Shown one piece after another: positions 21,582-30,781 of a stretch of DNA of 64,000 bases. This stretch comes from Batillaria attramentaria. Its lineage: Eukaryota; Mollusca; Gastropoda; Batillariidae. The stretch lies in contig JACVVK020000480.1 in the NCBI GenBank assembly GCA_018292915.2, forward strand, positions 272,501 through 336,500. Direction: 5' to 3'. The notes beneath the pieces were generated by a model. The model did no database searches. It saw only the letters and a program-made list of their open reading frames with translations, and was not told where the DNA came from. Position 1 is the first letter of the stretch; each line of letters begins with the position of its first letter. The translations under genes and the position numbers were made by a program.

Positions 21582-21726
21582 CGGGAGAGAAATGGTTGTG
21601 ACCGATTTTCCTAGCCGCACAAGGTCGTATTTTGCGAACTCCGCAGACGAAAAGTTAATCGAAGTCCATGAGAAACAAAACAAAACAAAAGAAACAAAGA
21701 AAGGTCGTCCAGAGATCTCGGTCTAG
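21582..21726 (+). CDS. Candidate terminal exon, basic C-terminus
   Basis: Acceptor GCCTTCTCCCACTTTCGGTCAG ends at 21581. The open frame contains EMVVTDFPSRTRSYFANSAD and KLIEVHEKQNKTKETKKG and stops at 21724-21726. It needs two bases from an upstream exon. The Lys-rich end may partly reflect the AAACAAAACAAAA run. No upstream partner identified. Confidence 0.28.
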
Positions 21727-21729
21727 AAC

Positions 21730-22600
21730 ACGCGTGCATTGCTGATAATGACTTACGGAGTGACGTTAGCCGGGACATGGCATTCTGCCCTTTACCCGCT
21801 TTGTATTATGAAACAGCAAACCGTGTCCTGATCTGACCGGGTGTCATGCGCAGACGTGCCTATATCTACGTATGAAGAATGGGCGGAGTGTGTCTATAAG
21901 CAGCACGTGAACTTGGCAATGGATATGCCGACACGAAAGAAACAGTGACGTCAGTAGGTGGCGTCAGAGTGTTATTTTGGAATTGCTACATCCTTCGGAG
22001 AGGACTTGAACTGCGTCATTTTGCGTTCTCTTTGCTAGGTTTCTTTGGTTTGTGTGTATCGCACGCCGCTGTGATGGGCATAATTATGGCTAACCCGTGA
22101 GTGATCGGGGAAGTCACATCCTCGATTACAGGAGAGGGGCACCACGACTATGACGGGCTGTGAAGCACACGCGGTCTAACGGACGTGTAAAACGCTGACG
22201 TCGCACACATAGACTCGGCCTTGATCAGTTGAAATTCTTACCGCCTCAAAGTTTTCATAGTTCCTAGAGACCGTAAAACTGATTTTTCGATTACAGGATG
22301 GATACAGATAGGCCCAGGATTAAACCCGCATTCATGCAGACCACCAGACTCATATCTTGCTGTATCGCTCAGCAATTTCAGAAAAAAAAAACCCCAACTC
22401 CTTCGATGTGACCTTGCCAAACATTTGGAAGAATCTGGTTCTAGGCTGTCTGTATATAGTCCGGCTCAGCGTTTCAGCCACCTGCCTTGTCTTGACCAAG
22501 GATTCCAGTTTCTAAAGACAAAGTTGGCGCGTGGATCCCATCAGGTTTTGAATGTTTTTTTGGACAGAGGCAGGCTCCTACGAATCTTTTCAGGTTTGAC
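21730..22600. other. Low-copy flank of the LINE
   Basis: No coding signal found. Contains TGATCGGGGAAGTCACATCC (about 22103), which also occurs inverted at about 10430-10449 (GGATGTGACTTCCCCGATCA), so part of it is a dispersed repeat. Confidence 0.45.
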
Positions 22601-22607
22601 ATTGTAT

Positions 22608-22622
22608 GGCACATGTAGCTAA
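22608..22622. repeat. Target-site duplication, left copy, of the LINE
   Basis: GGCACATGTAGCTAA, identical to 25907-25921. Confidence 0.93.
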
Positions 22623-22638
22623 GTTTAGTTTAGTTAGT

Positions 22639-25629
22639 TTAGTCCTCTTTATTCCCTGGGGAACATAGGGCTGCAACCACACTCCGCCAGCGCACTCGGT
22701 TCTGGGACGCCCTCTTTAGTTCGGCCCACGTCGTTCCGGCGGCCTTGGCTTCAGCGTCCGTACTCCTCCGCCAGGTCTGCTTCGGTCGGCCCACTTTGCG
22801 CTTTCCCTGGGGGTTCCAATCAAGGGACTGCCTGGTGACATTTGATGTTGGCTTTCGCAAAGTGTGTCCGATCCATCCCCATTTCCTTTTCTTGATCTCC
22901 TGCTCGATGGGGACCTGTCTTGTTCGCTCCCAGAGGTCTTGGTTGGTGATCACCAGTGGGTATCTGATGTTGAGAATGTTGCGGAGGCATCTGTTGATGA
23001 AGGTTTGCAGCCTGTGGGAGCCTGTCTTGGTGGTGCGCCATGTCTCCGAGCCATAGAGTAGGACCGACTTCACATTTGAGTTGAAGATCCGGATCTTGTT
23101 TCGCAGGGATAGGGCTGTGGATCTCCAGATGGGGCGCAGAGTGCGAAAGGCATGTCTGGCTTTGTTGGTGCGGCTCTTGATGTCTTCGTCCGTTCCTCCA
23201 TCCTTGCTGACAACGCTGCCGAGGTAGATGAACTTGTCCACCTCTTTGATGTCTTCCTGGTGCAGCTGGATGGGGTCGTGCTGTTTGTGGTTGACTCTCA
23301 TGACTTCGGTCTTGCTGATGTTGATCTTGAGGCCGGTCTTCTCAGCTTCTTCGGCGACTCTGTTCAGCTTCTCCTGCGCATCTTGTTGCTTGTGGGAGAG
23401 GAGGGCGATGTCGTCCGCGAAATCCAGGTCCTCGAGCTGTTTGCTGAAGGTCCACTGGATCCCTGTCCTCTTACCGTCGGTGGCTTGCCTCATGACCCAG
23501 TCGACCACCATCAGGAAGATTGTGGGTGAGAGGATGCAGCCTTGACGAACGCCGGTCCGTACTGTGAATGGTTCTGTCAGTTTCCCGTCGTGGATTACCT
23601 GGCAGGTGGCATCTTCGTACAGCTGTCGGATGATGTTGACAAACTTTGGTGGAAAACCGTAGTGAGACATCAGCTTCCAGATGACCTCCCTGTCAACACT
23701 GTCGAACGCCTTCTGGAAGTCAACGAAGGTGCTGTACAGGGGGGTCTGCCACTCCAGGGACTGCTCGATGATGATCCTCATCGTGGCTATGTGATCAGTG
23801 CAGGATCGGTCGTTGCGGAATCCTGCCTGTTCCTCCCGGAGTGTCTTGTCCAGCGCAGTCTTCAGCCTCTCCAGGATGATCCTGGTGAGAACCTTCCCTG
23901 GTATGGACAGGAGCATGATGCCTCGCCAGTTGCTACAGGATGAGAGGTCCCCTTTCTTTGGCAGCTTTACCAGGTGTCCCTTCTTCCAGTCTTGTGGCAC
24001 GCTCTCGCTCTCCCAGATCTTCCTCAGGAGCGGGTGCAGCATGTCGGTGGAGGTCTGGATGTCGGCCTTGAGGGCTTCTGGTGGTATGCCGTCGGGGCCT
24101 GATGCTTTGTCAGACTTGAGGGACTTGATGGCTTTGATGATCTCGGTCTTGGTAGGGGGGTTGGTGCTGATGTCGAGTAGCTGGGCTGCCGGTGGTATGT
24201 CTGGTGGGACTGGTGGTGGAGGCCTGTTGAGCGTTTCCTTAAAGTGTTCAGCCCACCTTGTCCTTTGGTCTTCCTCTTTGGTGATGATTTGTCCGTTCTT
24301 GTCTTTGACTGGTCTGGTGGGGTTGTTATTTTTCCCAGAGAGTGTCCTTGTTATTTCGTAGAGCCGTTTCATGTTCCGTTGTCCTGCTGCTGTTTCTGCT
24401 TCTTCTGTGAGGTCGTTGATGAAGTTCCTCTTGTCGTTCCTTGCGCTCCTCTTGACCTGCCGGTTGACGTCCCAGTATTGAGCCTGCAGGTCGCGCTTGT
24501 GGTCTTGGTCGTCAGTGTGGTTGATCAGGTCTTTCAGGCGTTTCCTCTCTGTGATGAGGTCCCAGGTGTCAGATGTAAGCCACTCTTTGTGTTGTCTTGT
24601 CTTCTTTCCCAGCACTTCCCTGCATGTTGCTGTCCAGGTTTCTCGCAGGTCGTGCCAGTGCTCCTCGATTGTCTCTTCAGGTAGTGTGTCGAGAGCGCTG
24701 AATCTGTTCCTCAGCTCACATCTGAAGGCATTGGTCTTGATGCTCTCCTTCAGACTGTGCACGTTGTACTTGTGGGATGGTCTGTCCGCCTGGTCTCTGT
24801 AGGCCTTCAGCTTGATCTTGATCGCTGCAATGACGAGGTGATGGTCTGAGGCTGCATCAGCTCCCCGCTTTGCTCGGACGTCCAGCAAGCTTCTTCGCCA
24901 CTTCCTGCCGATGGTGATGTGGTCGATCTGGTTTACAGTTCTTCCGTCCGGTGATGTCCAGGTGGTTTTGTGGATGGTCTTGTGGGGGAATATGGTGCCT
25001 CCGATGACCAGGTCGTTGGTGGTGCAGAATTCTGTGAAGAGCTCTCCGTTCTCGTTCTGTGTCCCTGTTCCGTGTTTGCCCATGATGAGTTCTCTGTCTG
25101 TGTTGTCGGTGCCCACTTTGGCGTTGAGGTCTCCCATGAGGATCTTCAGGTCTCTTCTCGGTGCTTTGTCGAGGACGGCTTGGAGCTGCTCGTAGAAGTT
25201 CTCCTTTTCTTCCTCATCCGCCATGTTGGTGGGAGCGTAGCACTGGAGGATGGTGACTTTCCTGCCCTTCGAGTTGAATCTGGCGCTCAGGATCCTTGGT
25301 GACACTGGTTCCCAGGACAATAGTGCTTGTGTTGCTTCAGGTGTCATCAGCAACGCTACTCCATGCATGTGTGGTTGGCCGTCTTCGTGTCCGGAGTAGA
25401 GGATGGTGTCTCCGGAGGTGAGTCGAGTGCGTCCTGTTCCTGTCCATCTTGTCTCACATAGGCCGAGCAGCTTCAGATTGTATCTATGCATTTCTTGACT
25501 CACTTGTGCTGTCTTTCCTGTTTCGTATAGGGTTCGGATGTTCCAGGTCCCTATCCTGGCTTTGGTCTTGGCCGTCAGAAGAGTAGTCGGCGCACTGGCT
25601 TCCCGAGGGCTTTCACCAGCTCGCGTCAT
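22639..25629 (-). CDS. LINE ORF: apurinic-like endonuclease plus reverse transcriptase, RTE type
   Basis: A 996-aa polyprotein counted from the first in-frame ATG at 25629. The frame stays open upstream to a stop at 25711-25713 but has no earlier ATG. The N-terminal endonuclease (about residues 25-280) keeps its catalytic signature residues: N30 in GTWNIRTL, E59 in CETRW, D167 and N169 in MGDLNAK, D236 in NQIDHI, and D262/H263 in SDHHL. A basic linker region (about 300-470) precedes the reverse transcriptase (about 495-810), with GRP-like GPDGIPPE, D637 in FVDFQKAFDS, GVRQGCILSP and the active-site FADD box (737-740). The C-terminal part has WGWIGHTLRKP and PQGKRKVGRPKQTWRR, usual in this clade. 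There are no frameshifts or internal stops. It nicks DNA and copies its own RNA into the genome. Proteins annotated as 'craniofacial development protein 2-like' often derive from the same endonuclease type. Confidence 0.92.
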   Translation of the reverse strand: MTRAGESPREASAPTTLLTAKTKARIGTWNIRTLYETGKTAQVSQEMHRYNLKLLGLCETRWTGTGRTRLTSGDTILYSGHEDGQPHMHGVALLMTPEATQALLSWEPVSPRILSARFNSKGRKVTILQCYAPTNMADEEEKENFYEQLQAVLDKAPRRDLKILMGDLNAKVGTDNTDRELIMGKHGTGTQNENGELFTEFCTTNDLVIGGTIFPHKTIHKTTWTSPDGRTVNQIDHITIGRKWRRSLLDVRAKRGADAASDHHLVIAAIKIKLKAYRDQADRPSHKYNVHSLKESIKTNAFRCELRNRFSALDTLPEETIEEHWHDLRETWTATCREVLGKKTRQHKEWLTSDTWDLITERKRLKDLINHTDDQDHKRDLQAQYWDVNRQVKRSARNDKRNFINDLTEEAETAAGQRNMKRLYEITRTLSGKNNNPTRPVKDKNGQIITKEEDQRTRWAEHFKETLNRPPPPVPPDIPPAAQLLDISTNPPTKTEIIKAIKSLKSDKASGPDGIPPEALKADIQTSTDMLHPLLRKIWESESVPQDWKKGHLVKLPKKGDLSSCSNWRGIMLLSIPGKVLTRIILERLKTALDKTLREEQAGFRNDRSCTDHIATMRIIIEQSLEWQTPLYSTFVDFQKAFDSVDREVIWKLMSHYGFPPKFVNIIRQLYEDATCQVIHDGKLTEPFTVRTGVRQGCILSPTIFLMVVDWVMRQATDGKRTGIQWTFSKQLEDLDFADDIALLSHKQQDAQEKLNRVAEEAEKTGLKINISKTEVMRVNHKQHDPIQLHQEDIKEVDKFIYLGSVVSKDGGTDEDIKSRTNKARHAFRTLRPIWRSTALSLRNKIRIFNSNVKSVLLYGSETWRTTKTGSHRLQTFINRCLRNILNIRYPLVITNQDLWERTRQVPIEQEIKKRKWGWIGHTLRKPTSNVTRQSLDWNPQGKRKVGRPKQTWRRSTDAEAKAAGTTWAELKRASQNRVRWRSVVAALCSPGNKED

Positions 25630-25813
25630 GAGCTCTACTAGAGAGGACTCTTCCTGGACCAAGTTGCGTTGTAGATCTGTGGTTGTAGTTTCTGTAACAG
25701 GTTTTGTTTTTTAAAGAGTTGGGTTGTTAGCCCTACTCAAACCCCCAACCTGGAGGACCAGTGAGTGCGCTTCGTCTGGCCTCTACCCTTCGACCTGTCC
25801 AGCATGGGTGGCC

Positions 25814-25900
25814 CTACCAGGAGACGAATCTCCCGCCGGCATAGCTCTCGGGGTCATGGAGACACGCAAGCCCCATCTCCAACGGCAAGGATGCACTCAT
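25814..25900 (-). CDS. Short upstream ORF in the LINE leader
   Basis: A 28-codon ATG-initiated frame at the extreme 5' end of the LINE transcript. It begins 7 nt inside the element and stops before the main ORF. The peptide contains GLACLHDPESYAGGR. A second in-frame ATG lies at its ninth codon. It could be a uORF that controls translation of the main ORF, or simply leader sequence. There is no direct evidence that it is translated. Confidence 0.3.
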   Translation of the reverse strand: MSASLPLEMGLACLHDPESYAGGRFVSW

Positions 25901-25906
25901 CGATGG

Positions 25907-25921
25907 GGCACATGTAGCTAA
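25907..25921. repeat. Target-site duplication, right copy, of the LINE
   Basis: Identical 15-mer to 22608-22622. The bases beyond it on both sides differ, so the duplication is exactly this long. Confidence 0.93.
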
Positions 25922-26037
25922 ACCATTGTAGATTTGCCCCGTAGCGGTCGTGTGTCGGCTGCATGGCACTGGGGCTCGTTTCAAACACTTTTTGAAACTT
26001 TTTTGGCCGAAATCTGGATAGACCGCGCCTTTAGGAT

Positions 26038-26107
26038 GGTGAGTGGGAGGGTGCTTGGGAATGTAACGCCCTTTTCCACCACGTATGGGTGATATCAAAG
26101 ACGGGGG
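26038..26107 (-). mobile_element. tRNA-Arg-like SINE, 3' part only
   Basis: Tail through GATATCAAAGACGGGG only. It is fused directly to the composite repeat that starts at 26108. Confidence 0.7.
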
Positions 26108-26330
26108 TAAAGAGAAACAATGAGGAACGGCCCCGTCCTACAAAGTTGTTTCTCCAAACTTCATTTGATTTTGTCTGTTTTGTTGTTATTGTTGCCGGTT
26201 CTCCCCTCTCCAAGTTCTACCAATGACACTAGATCCTCTACGACCTCGACCTACTAGCCACGTGACTTGGGGTGGGATCGGGTGGGGGAAGAAGAGAGAG
26301 AGAGGCAGAGAGAGAGAGAGAGAGAGAGGG
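26108..26330 (+). repeat. Composite repeat, copy A (leads into a GA tract and SINE)
   Basis: GAGGAACGGCCCCGTCCTAC, AAAGTTGTTTCTCCAAACTT, CCAAGTTCTACCAATGACAC, TAGATCCTCTACGACCTCGA and AGCCACGTGACTTGGGG, then (GA)n and a SINE. The same order occurs at 61316-61690 in the same orientation. Confidence 0.8.
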
Positions 26331-26506
26331 TGAGTGGGTGGGTGTTTAGGAGTTTAACGTCCTTTTCCACCACATAAGGGTGATATCAAAGACGGGGCTA
26401 CGAGAAAAAGGCCAGCACAAATATTTGGCCCCAGCGGCCGGGATTCGAACTCTCTGCCTAAGCATTGAAAGTCCAACGCTCTACCATTCGACCACCCTGG
26501 CTCCCC
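26328..26506 (-). mobile_element. tRNA-Arg-like SINE inserted in a (GA)n tract
   Basis: Older subtype with ACTTTCAAT anticodon arm and GTTCGAATCC B box. GA repeats on both sides. Part of the composite repeat shared with 61316-61690. Confidence 0.8.
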
Positions 26507-26582
<76 letters not shown>

Positions 26583-26630
26583 GTCAGTTCCGTGAACTAA
26601 ACATTTGACGTCAGCCTCAGGCAGGTCGTC

Positions 26631-26673
<43 letters not shown>
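26507..26673 (+). repeat. (GA)n tracts
   Basis: (GA)n 26507-26580 and 26634-26673, separated by a GACGTCA-containing block. Confidence 0.95.
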
Positions 26674-26677
<4 letters not shown>

Positions 26678-27030
26678 GTCAATTCCGTGAACTAAACTTT
26701 TGACGTCAGCCTCTAGCACTGAGATCGTCTGAGGATGCTTGTTCATGTCTTGTGATTTCCCTGTTGGCTTTGTGACTTCTCCGACTGAATTATTTTTCAC
26801 ATGAAATCTGGAAGATCTAGAGGGCTGATGAAATGTCGGAAGCAGTGACGATACTTGCAGATTTTGTCTGTGAACCAAACATTTGACGTCAGCCTCACGC
26901 TGCTCGTCTGACAGATGATACTTCTTCATATCTTGTGATTTCCTTGTTGCTTTTGTGACTTCCGTGACTGAATTCATTTTGACATAAAATCTGGAAGATC
27001 TAGAGAGCTGATGAAACGTGGACTTAAGTG
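26580..27030 (+). repeat. Tandem duplication with five GACGTCA motifs
   Basis: Two ~180-bp units (about 26683-26860 and 26872-27030) share TTTGACGTCAGCCTC, CTTGTGATTTCC, TGTGACTT(C)TCC/CGTGACTGAATT, ATCTGGAAGATCTAGAG and GCTGATGAAA. A third partial copy of the left end lies at 26580-26633. A GA tract at 26634-26673 separates them. Confidence 0.75.
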
Positions 27031-27560
27031 CCTTGGATTGTACTTACGAAATTGCAAAACTGGACATTTTTTTGACCGGCGCTTCTCGCAGAAACATGAA
27101 AAAATGTGTTTATCTAAAAGCTCTGTTATTCTTAATACTAAAGCTATAATAGTGCCGTAGTTCACGTCATATGTGCAGTTGGCACAACTGACAAAATTAC
27201 CGGAATGATGAGTAATTTGAAGGAGTCTTTTCATAGATATTTGGCCTTATATGCAAACCACCCCTACCTCGGAAATATTTTTCTTACACAAAACATGTCA
27301 GAGCTACAGAGCTGTGCTACGAAAACAGGCAGTATAATTGGATGATCTTCGCAATTTCAAAAAATGAAGCCATTCGAACATTTTTTTCGAAAAAATTCGT
27401 AACATGACCGATTTTTTTTTTAATCGGGGATAACTCCTTTGAAAATGCCGCAGGATAAAATTCGTGAAAGGTAGGTCTGGAGAAGGTGAATTCCCATTTT
27501 ATCTCAAAGTAAAAAGGCCTCCAACGAGGTGGTTTAGGAGATAGCCATCATTACATCCGT

Positions 27561-27797
27561 CCGCACACACACACACACACACGTCTCACAACTCCCGCCA
27601 AAAAGAACGCAGCAGCATAGTGTGCACGTCGAGTGTCTATGACGCATATTTCGTTACGTCACTGTGTGCGTGAAAGTATGTATTGTGTGGAGAAACGTCA
27701 CAGTCTTGTTTTGTATCACTGAAACTTGCTGCTGCGCGTAGCAAAATCTGCCCCGTCTCATAAAGTTGTTTCTCTATAGAGAAACAACTTAAAAAGG
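27561..27797 (+). repeat. Dispersed repeat with hairpin end, copy A
   Basis: Starts with (CA)n, then CGTCTCACAACTCCCGCCAA, GTGTCTATGACGCA, TGTGTGGAGAAACGTCACAG and CCCCGTCTCATAAAG. It ends in a perfect 28-bp palindrome at 27763-27790 (arm AAGTTGTTTCTCTA) followed by AAAAAGGCC. Copy B is inverted at 39545-39795. Confidence 0.75.
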
Positions 27798-27865
27798 CCA
27801 CTACAAATATCTGGCGCCAACCGGGATTCGAGCTGATGCTCTACCATTCGGCTATCCCGGCTCCA
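27798..27865 (-). mobile_element. tRNA-Arg-like SINE head remnant
   Basis: CTACAAATATCTGGCGCCAA, GGGATTCGAGCTGATGCTCT and ACCATTCGGCTATCCCGGCT. A piece of the anticodon arm is deleted. It touches the hairpin end of the repeat at 27561-27797. Confidence 0.6.
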
Positions 27866-27954
27866 GAATAGGGCGATGTCTGCAATGATGAGTAAGTGGG
27901 TGGGTGGGTGGGTGGGTAGGTGATTCAATGTTAAACGATTTTAAATACGAGCCC

Positions 27955-28035
27955 GGAACTGATCCGTGCAAAATGGTGATCCCTAAGGGATTCGAACCAA
28001 CCTTCTAATCGAGAGGTCAATAGCCTGAGCTGTCC
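27955..28035 (-). mobile_element. Another tRNA-like SINE fragment
   Basis: The minus strand has TCTCGATTAGAAGGTTGGTT followed by CGAATCCC, with a B-box GGTTCGAATCC. It lies between two runs of GGGTG and CACCC repeats. Family uncertain. Confidence 0.35.
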
Positions 28036-28403
28036 CCACACCCACCCACGATGTCTGTCAGCGGAAGTAAACTGGAAGTGATCAGCCTTGACCAAAAGAA
28101 CCCGAGAATGCTCGGGAGAAAATGCATGGGCCCGTCGCGCCTTGATTGATATATAAGCTCTCTTGGCTTTCACGAAGATGAGGAAGGGGGTGGAATGGGA
28201 GTGGGGGGGTGGGGATTGGGGTGGGGTGGGGTGGGCAAGGCTGCTGTTGCCTTACGTCTATTCTACACCGCGAGGGAAATTTTGAAGACATGGGGTGAGG
28301 ATTGAGGATCTGTCCGAAATTTGACCCCCGCCATTAGTCAAACCAGTGACATTACAATGTACAAAACTCTGAACACAGATCACCGCCTAAAGTGCACGTC
28401 TGT

Positions 28404-28460
28404 TGCAGGCGAGACAGGCACCGTAAATGAGTCTGCACGTAATTTTGACTCGATTTAGAA
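28404..28460 (+). repeat. GACAGGCACCGTA dispersed repeat
   Basis: GACAGGCACCGTAAATGAGT followed by CTGCACGTAATTTTGACTCG. The same block is at 59818-59872, and a diverged form is at 31468-31530. Confidence 0.6.
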
Positions 28461-28794
28461 AGGAACAAATCCCACCAAATTCCTGCCCACCAGGCACTCG
28501 AACAGGGCAGCTCAAGATCCTAAGTCGGATTCCGTAAGAACTCGACCAAATCCCATTACCTAAACTACCCGCTTAGCCCGGGTAACCACAGTACATAGAC
28601 GATTGCCAACAGCTAATGACGAGCGACATCAGGACCAGAAGCCGAACACGGGATGGACGGTCAGTGAATTGGGTATAGTCCGTCATAATAAACGGAATCT
28701 GCAGGGACGTGCCCTCACTGAAAGGTCAACAGAGGATGGTCACTCCGAGGTACAGTACGTAACTGAGCCCGGGTAACCAAAGTGTACAGAGAAT

Positions 28795-29380
28795 TGCCTG
28801 CAAGCGTAAGCCGGACAAACTGAGCTCACGCTCAATGTTTATTTGTAGAACCCTGTTTGGCGAACCCTGTTTGGCGAGGGGAGCCGGGGTGGCAGAATGG
28901 CAGAGCATTGGACTTCTAATGCTCGGGTCATGAGTTCGTATCCCGGCTGGGGCCAAATATTTGTGCTGGCTTTTTCATCGTTGCCCCGTCTTTGATATCA
29001 TCCGTATGTGGTGGAAAAGGACGTTAAACGCCCAAACACCCACCCACCCTGTTTGGCGAGCGTGCTAGTTCGTAATGATTTTTGTTGTCATGTAAGAGCG
29101 TGATTTTCGTGAGTTTTGTATTTTGTAGGCAAGGTGCATGCCAGGGGGTCCGCAAAAAGAGGCAAGCTGCCCGTGAAGCTGTGACTTTTTGCACACAGGT
29201 CGGGCACAATTGAGGTGAGTAGATTTGAGTGAACTGGCTTTGTGGCCTAAACAGAGTGTAGACTTGCAGTGGGCCCTGAGCGAAGAAGAGATATTCATTT
29301 TTTAAAAACTCCTGTGAGATGCGTGCCCTTGAATGGTCTATGCATGGTAAATTTTGTTTGTAGATTGAAGCACTATTAAG
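28795..29380 (+). repeat. Dispersed repeat, copy A, carrying a SINE
   Basis: Contains TGTTTATTTGTAGAACCCTG, TAATGATTTTTGTTGTCA, GGTGCATGCCAGGGGG, CCTAAACAGAGTGTAGAC and CCTGTGAGATGCGTGCCC. Inverted homologue at 52831-53228. The SINE at 28879-29045 interrupts it. Confidence 0.8.
28879..29045 (+). mobile_element. tRNA-Arg-like SINE, full length, with an empty paralogous site
   Basis: Perfect 15-bp TSD, ACCCTGTTTGGCGAG, at 28864-28878 and 29046-29060. The related repeat at 52831-53228 has a single copy of this target without the SINE, which confirms the insertion. GTTCGTATCC lineage. Confidence 0.92.
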
Positions 29381-29729
29381 ACTATGATACCTGAAGCTGA
29401 AAGAGAATATAGGCATGCTGAGGCCCCGTGCTTTTATGTTCATGGACCTGCAGAACACTCGGGATCATCTGAGACCGACTATGAGAACTTGATACCCAGC
29501 CTGTACTATAAGTGGGTGGTCATAATGATGTAGTGATCTGCGTGGGACGCTTCCGCTCTGAAAGGTCAGCAGAAGGTGGACGCTACCTGTACAAGATCCA
29601 TAACGCAGTCTGGGTAAACAAAATGTACAAACAAAAGCCAGCTGAAAACGCAGTATCAGCTGAAGTCGACTACGGAAATGCGCAAAACACACTACGTCCA
29701 TGACGTCATTTTATGGACAAAGGGGTGAT

Positions 29730-29950
29730 TTCAAGATGAAAGAGACGGATCGACGTAATGGTCTGTTTCCTCAAATGACGTCAGCAGACTTACTGCTTTC
29801 TTTGCACGTTTCAGTGATATCGAATACAAGTGCTTCCCTCTTTGTAGTGTTTGGCAAGAAAGTTTGCCAGACCATGCCAGGTGTTGTGCTCATTATGCCG
29901 CGGCACGCGATTGGCTGAATTCTGAGGGCTTGCCCCTGTTGACTGACAGG
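29730..29950 (+). repeat. Dispersed repeat with CRE-like TGACGTCA, copy A
   Basis: TTTCAAGATGAAAGAGACGG, ATGACGTCAGCAGACTTACT, TTGCCAGACCATGCCAGGTG and TTATGCCGCGGCACGCGATT. Inverted homologue at 61060-61258. The start also matches 11538-11625. Confidence 0.7.
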
Positions 29951-30560
29951 AGTGAAGTCTATTCCGCCAGTCCGCTTGCCAAAATATACAGACAAAACCC
30001 CAGCAGAAAACTCTGCTGAGATCGAATACAGGAATACGCGGACTGTACTGTTAACTGGCCGATCATGTTAAGTGCATGGGACCGACGTGGCCTCCAGTGA
30101 AAGGTCATCATAGGGTGGACGCTCCCAGTCCAAGGCCCCGGTCCGTAATTCAGCCCGGGGGGTCTGCCCGCTACCTATTAGCAGCAGGACCACGTGGGAC
30201 CTATCCCATCACCTCTCTCGGGACCGGGCTGAAATTGTCAAGCGGTTTGATGGCGGGTTGGGTTGTCAGAAAACACGCGCCTCCGAGGGGCGATAATTGA
30301 CCAGTCCAGAGATCGGCCCTTTCACCTGAGCCGGACACTCTCCGCAAATGTCATTAGAGGGAGGTAATTTGGGGTAATGACCCTCGGTGTCTAGCCTAGG
30401 AGTACAATTTCTGACACGTGACCGTGAAAAGATTCTCACCTACACACGATTGGTAGCTCGCGGGTCGCCAGCACTCCGGCCTCCGCCGGTTCAGCGAAGT
30501 TGTCCACACTTTGTGTGTCCTTTTTGTGTTTAACTGTATTATTTTGTAGAATGACGCTGT

Positions 30561-30564
<4 letters not shown>

Positions 30565-30631
<67 letters not shown>

Positions 30632-30760
30632 CCACCACCACCATCACCGCCATCACCGCCAACAACGACAACAACCACCAGTGGGGTTGTCTGCGCCAAG
30701 AACTGAGACTCCCCCCCCCCCCCAAAAAAAAAAAAAAAAAAAAAAAAAGAAAGAAAAAAA
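30565..30760 (+). repeat. (CA)n, (CCA)n, poly-C and poly-A cluster
   Basis: (CA)n 30565-30630, ACCACCACCACC, then poly-C 30711-30723 and poly-A 30724-30748. Confidence 0.95.
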
Positions 30761-30781
30761 AAGTCGTGAACTGCCCAGAGT

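Larger units (their letters stand above)
22623..25906 (-). mobile_element. Full-length RTE-like non-LTR retrotransposon (LINE)
   Basis: A 3.28-kb element read on the minus strand and bounded by a perfect 15-bp direct repeat, GGCACATGTAGCTAA, at 22608-22622 and 25907-25921. That is the target-site duplication expected from target-primed reverse transcription. It has a ~245-nt 5' leader, one long ORF (22639-25629) and almost no 3' UTR: the stop codon runs into a 16-nt ACTAA/ACTAAA-type tail. Total length, the single apurinic-endonuclease plus reverse-transcriptase ORF and the short simple-repeat tail are typical of the RTE clade. Perfect flanks and an uninterrupted ORF imply a very recent insertion. 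Clade assignment is by motif style, not phylogeny. Confidence 0.9.
28690..30165 (+). repeat. Three related TGAAAGGTCA blocks
   Basis: Blocks at about 28700-28800, 29540-29640 and 30072-30165 share CTGAAAGGTCA(A/G)CA, GGATGGTCAC or GGTGGACGCT, and a CC(C/T)GGGTAA(C/A)C-like end. They look like copies of a decayed repeat or of a locally duplicated segment. Confidence 0.45.

Noticed and set aside
22745..25302. Long plus-strand frames opposite the LINE ORF
   Set aside because: Shadow frames of the minus-strand endonuclease/reverse-transcriptase ORF.
28879..28960. tRNA genes at the SINE heads
   Set aside because: A and B boxes are present, but the acceptor-stem halves do not pair and each head is fused to the SINE body, so these are SINE promoters, not tRNA genes.
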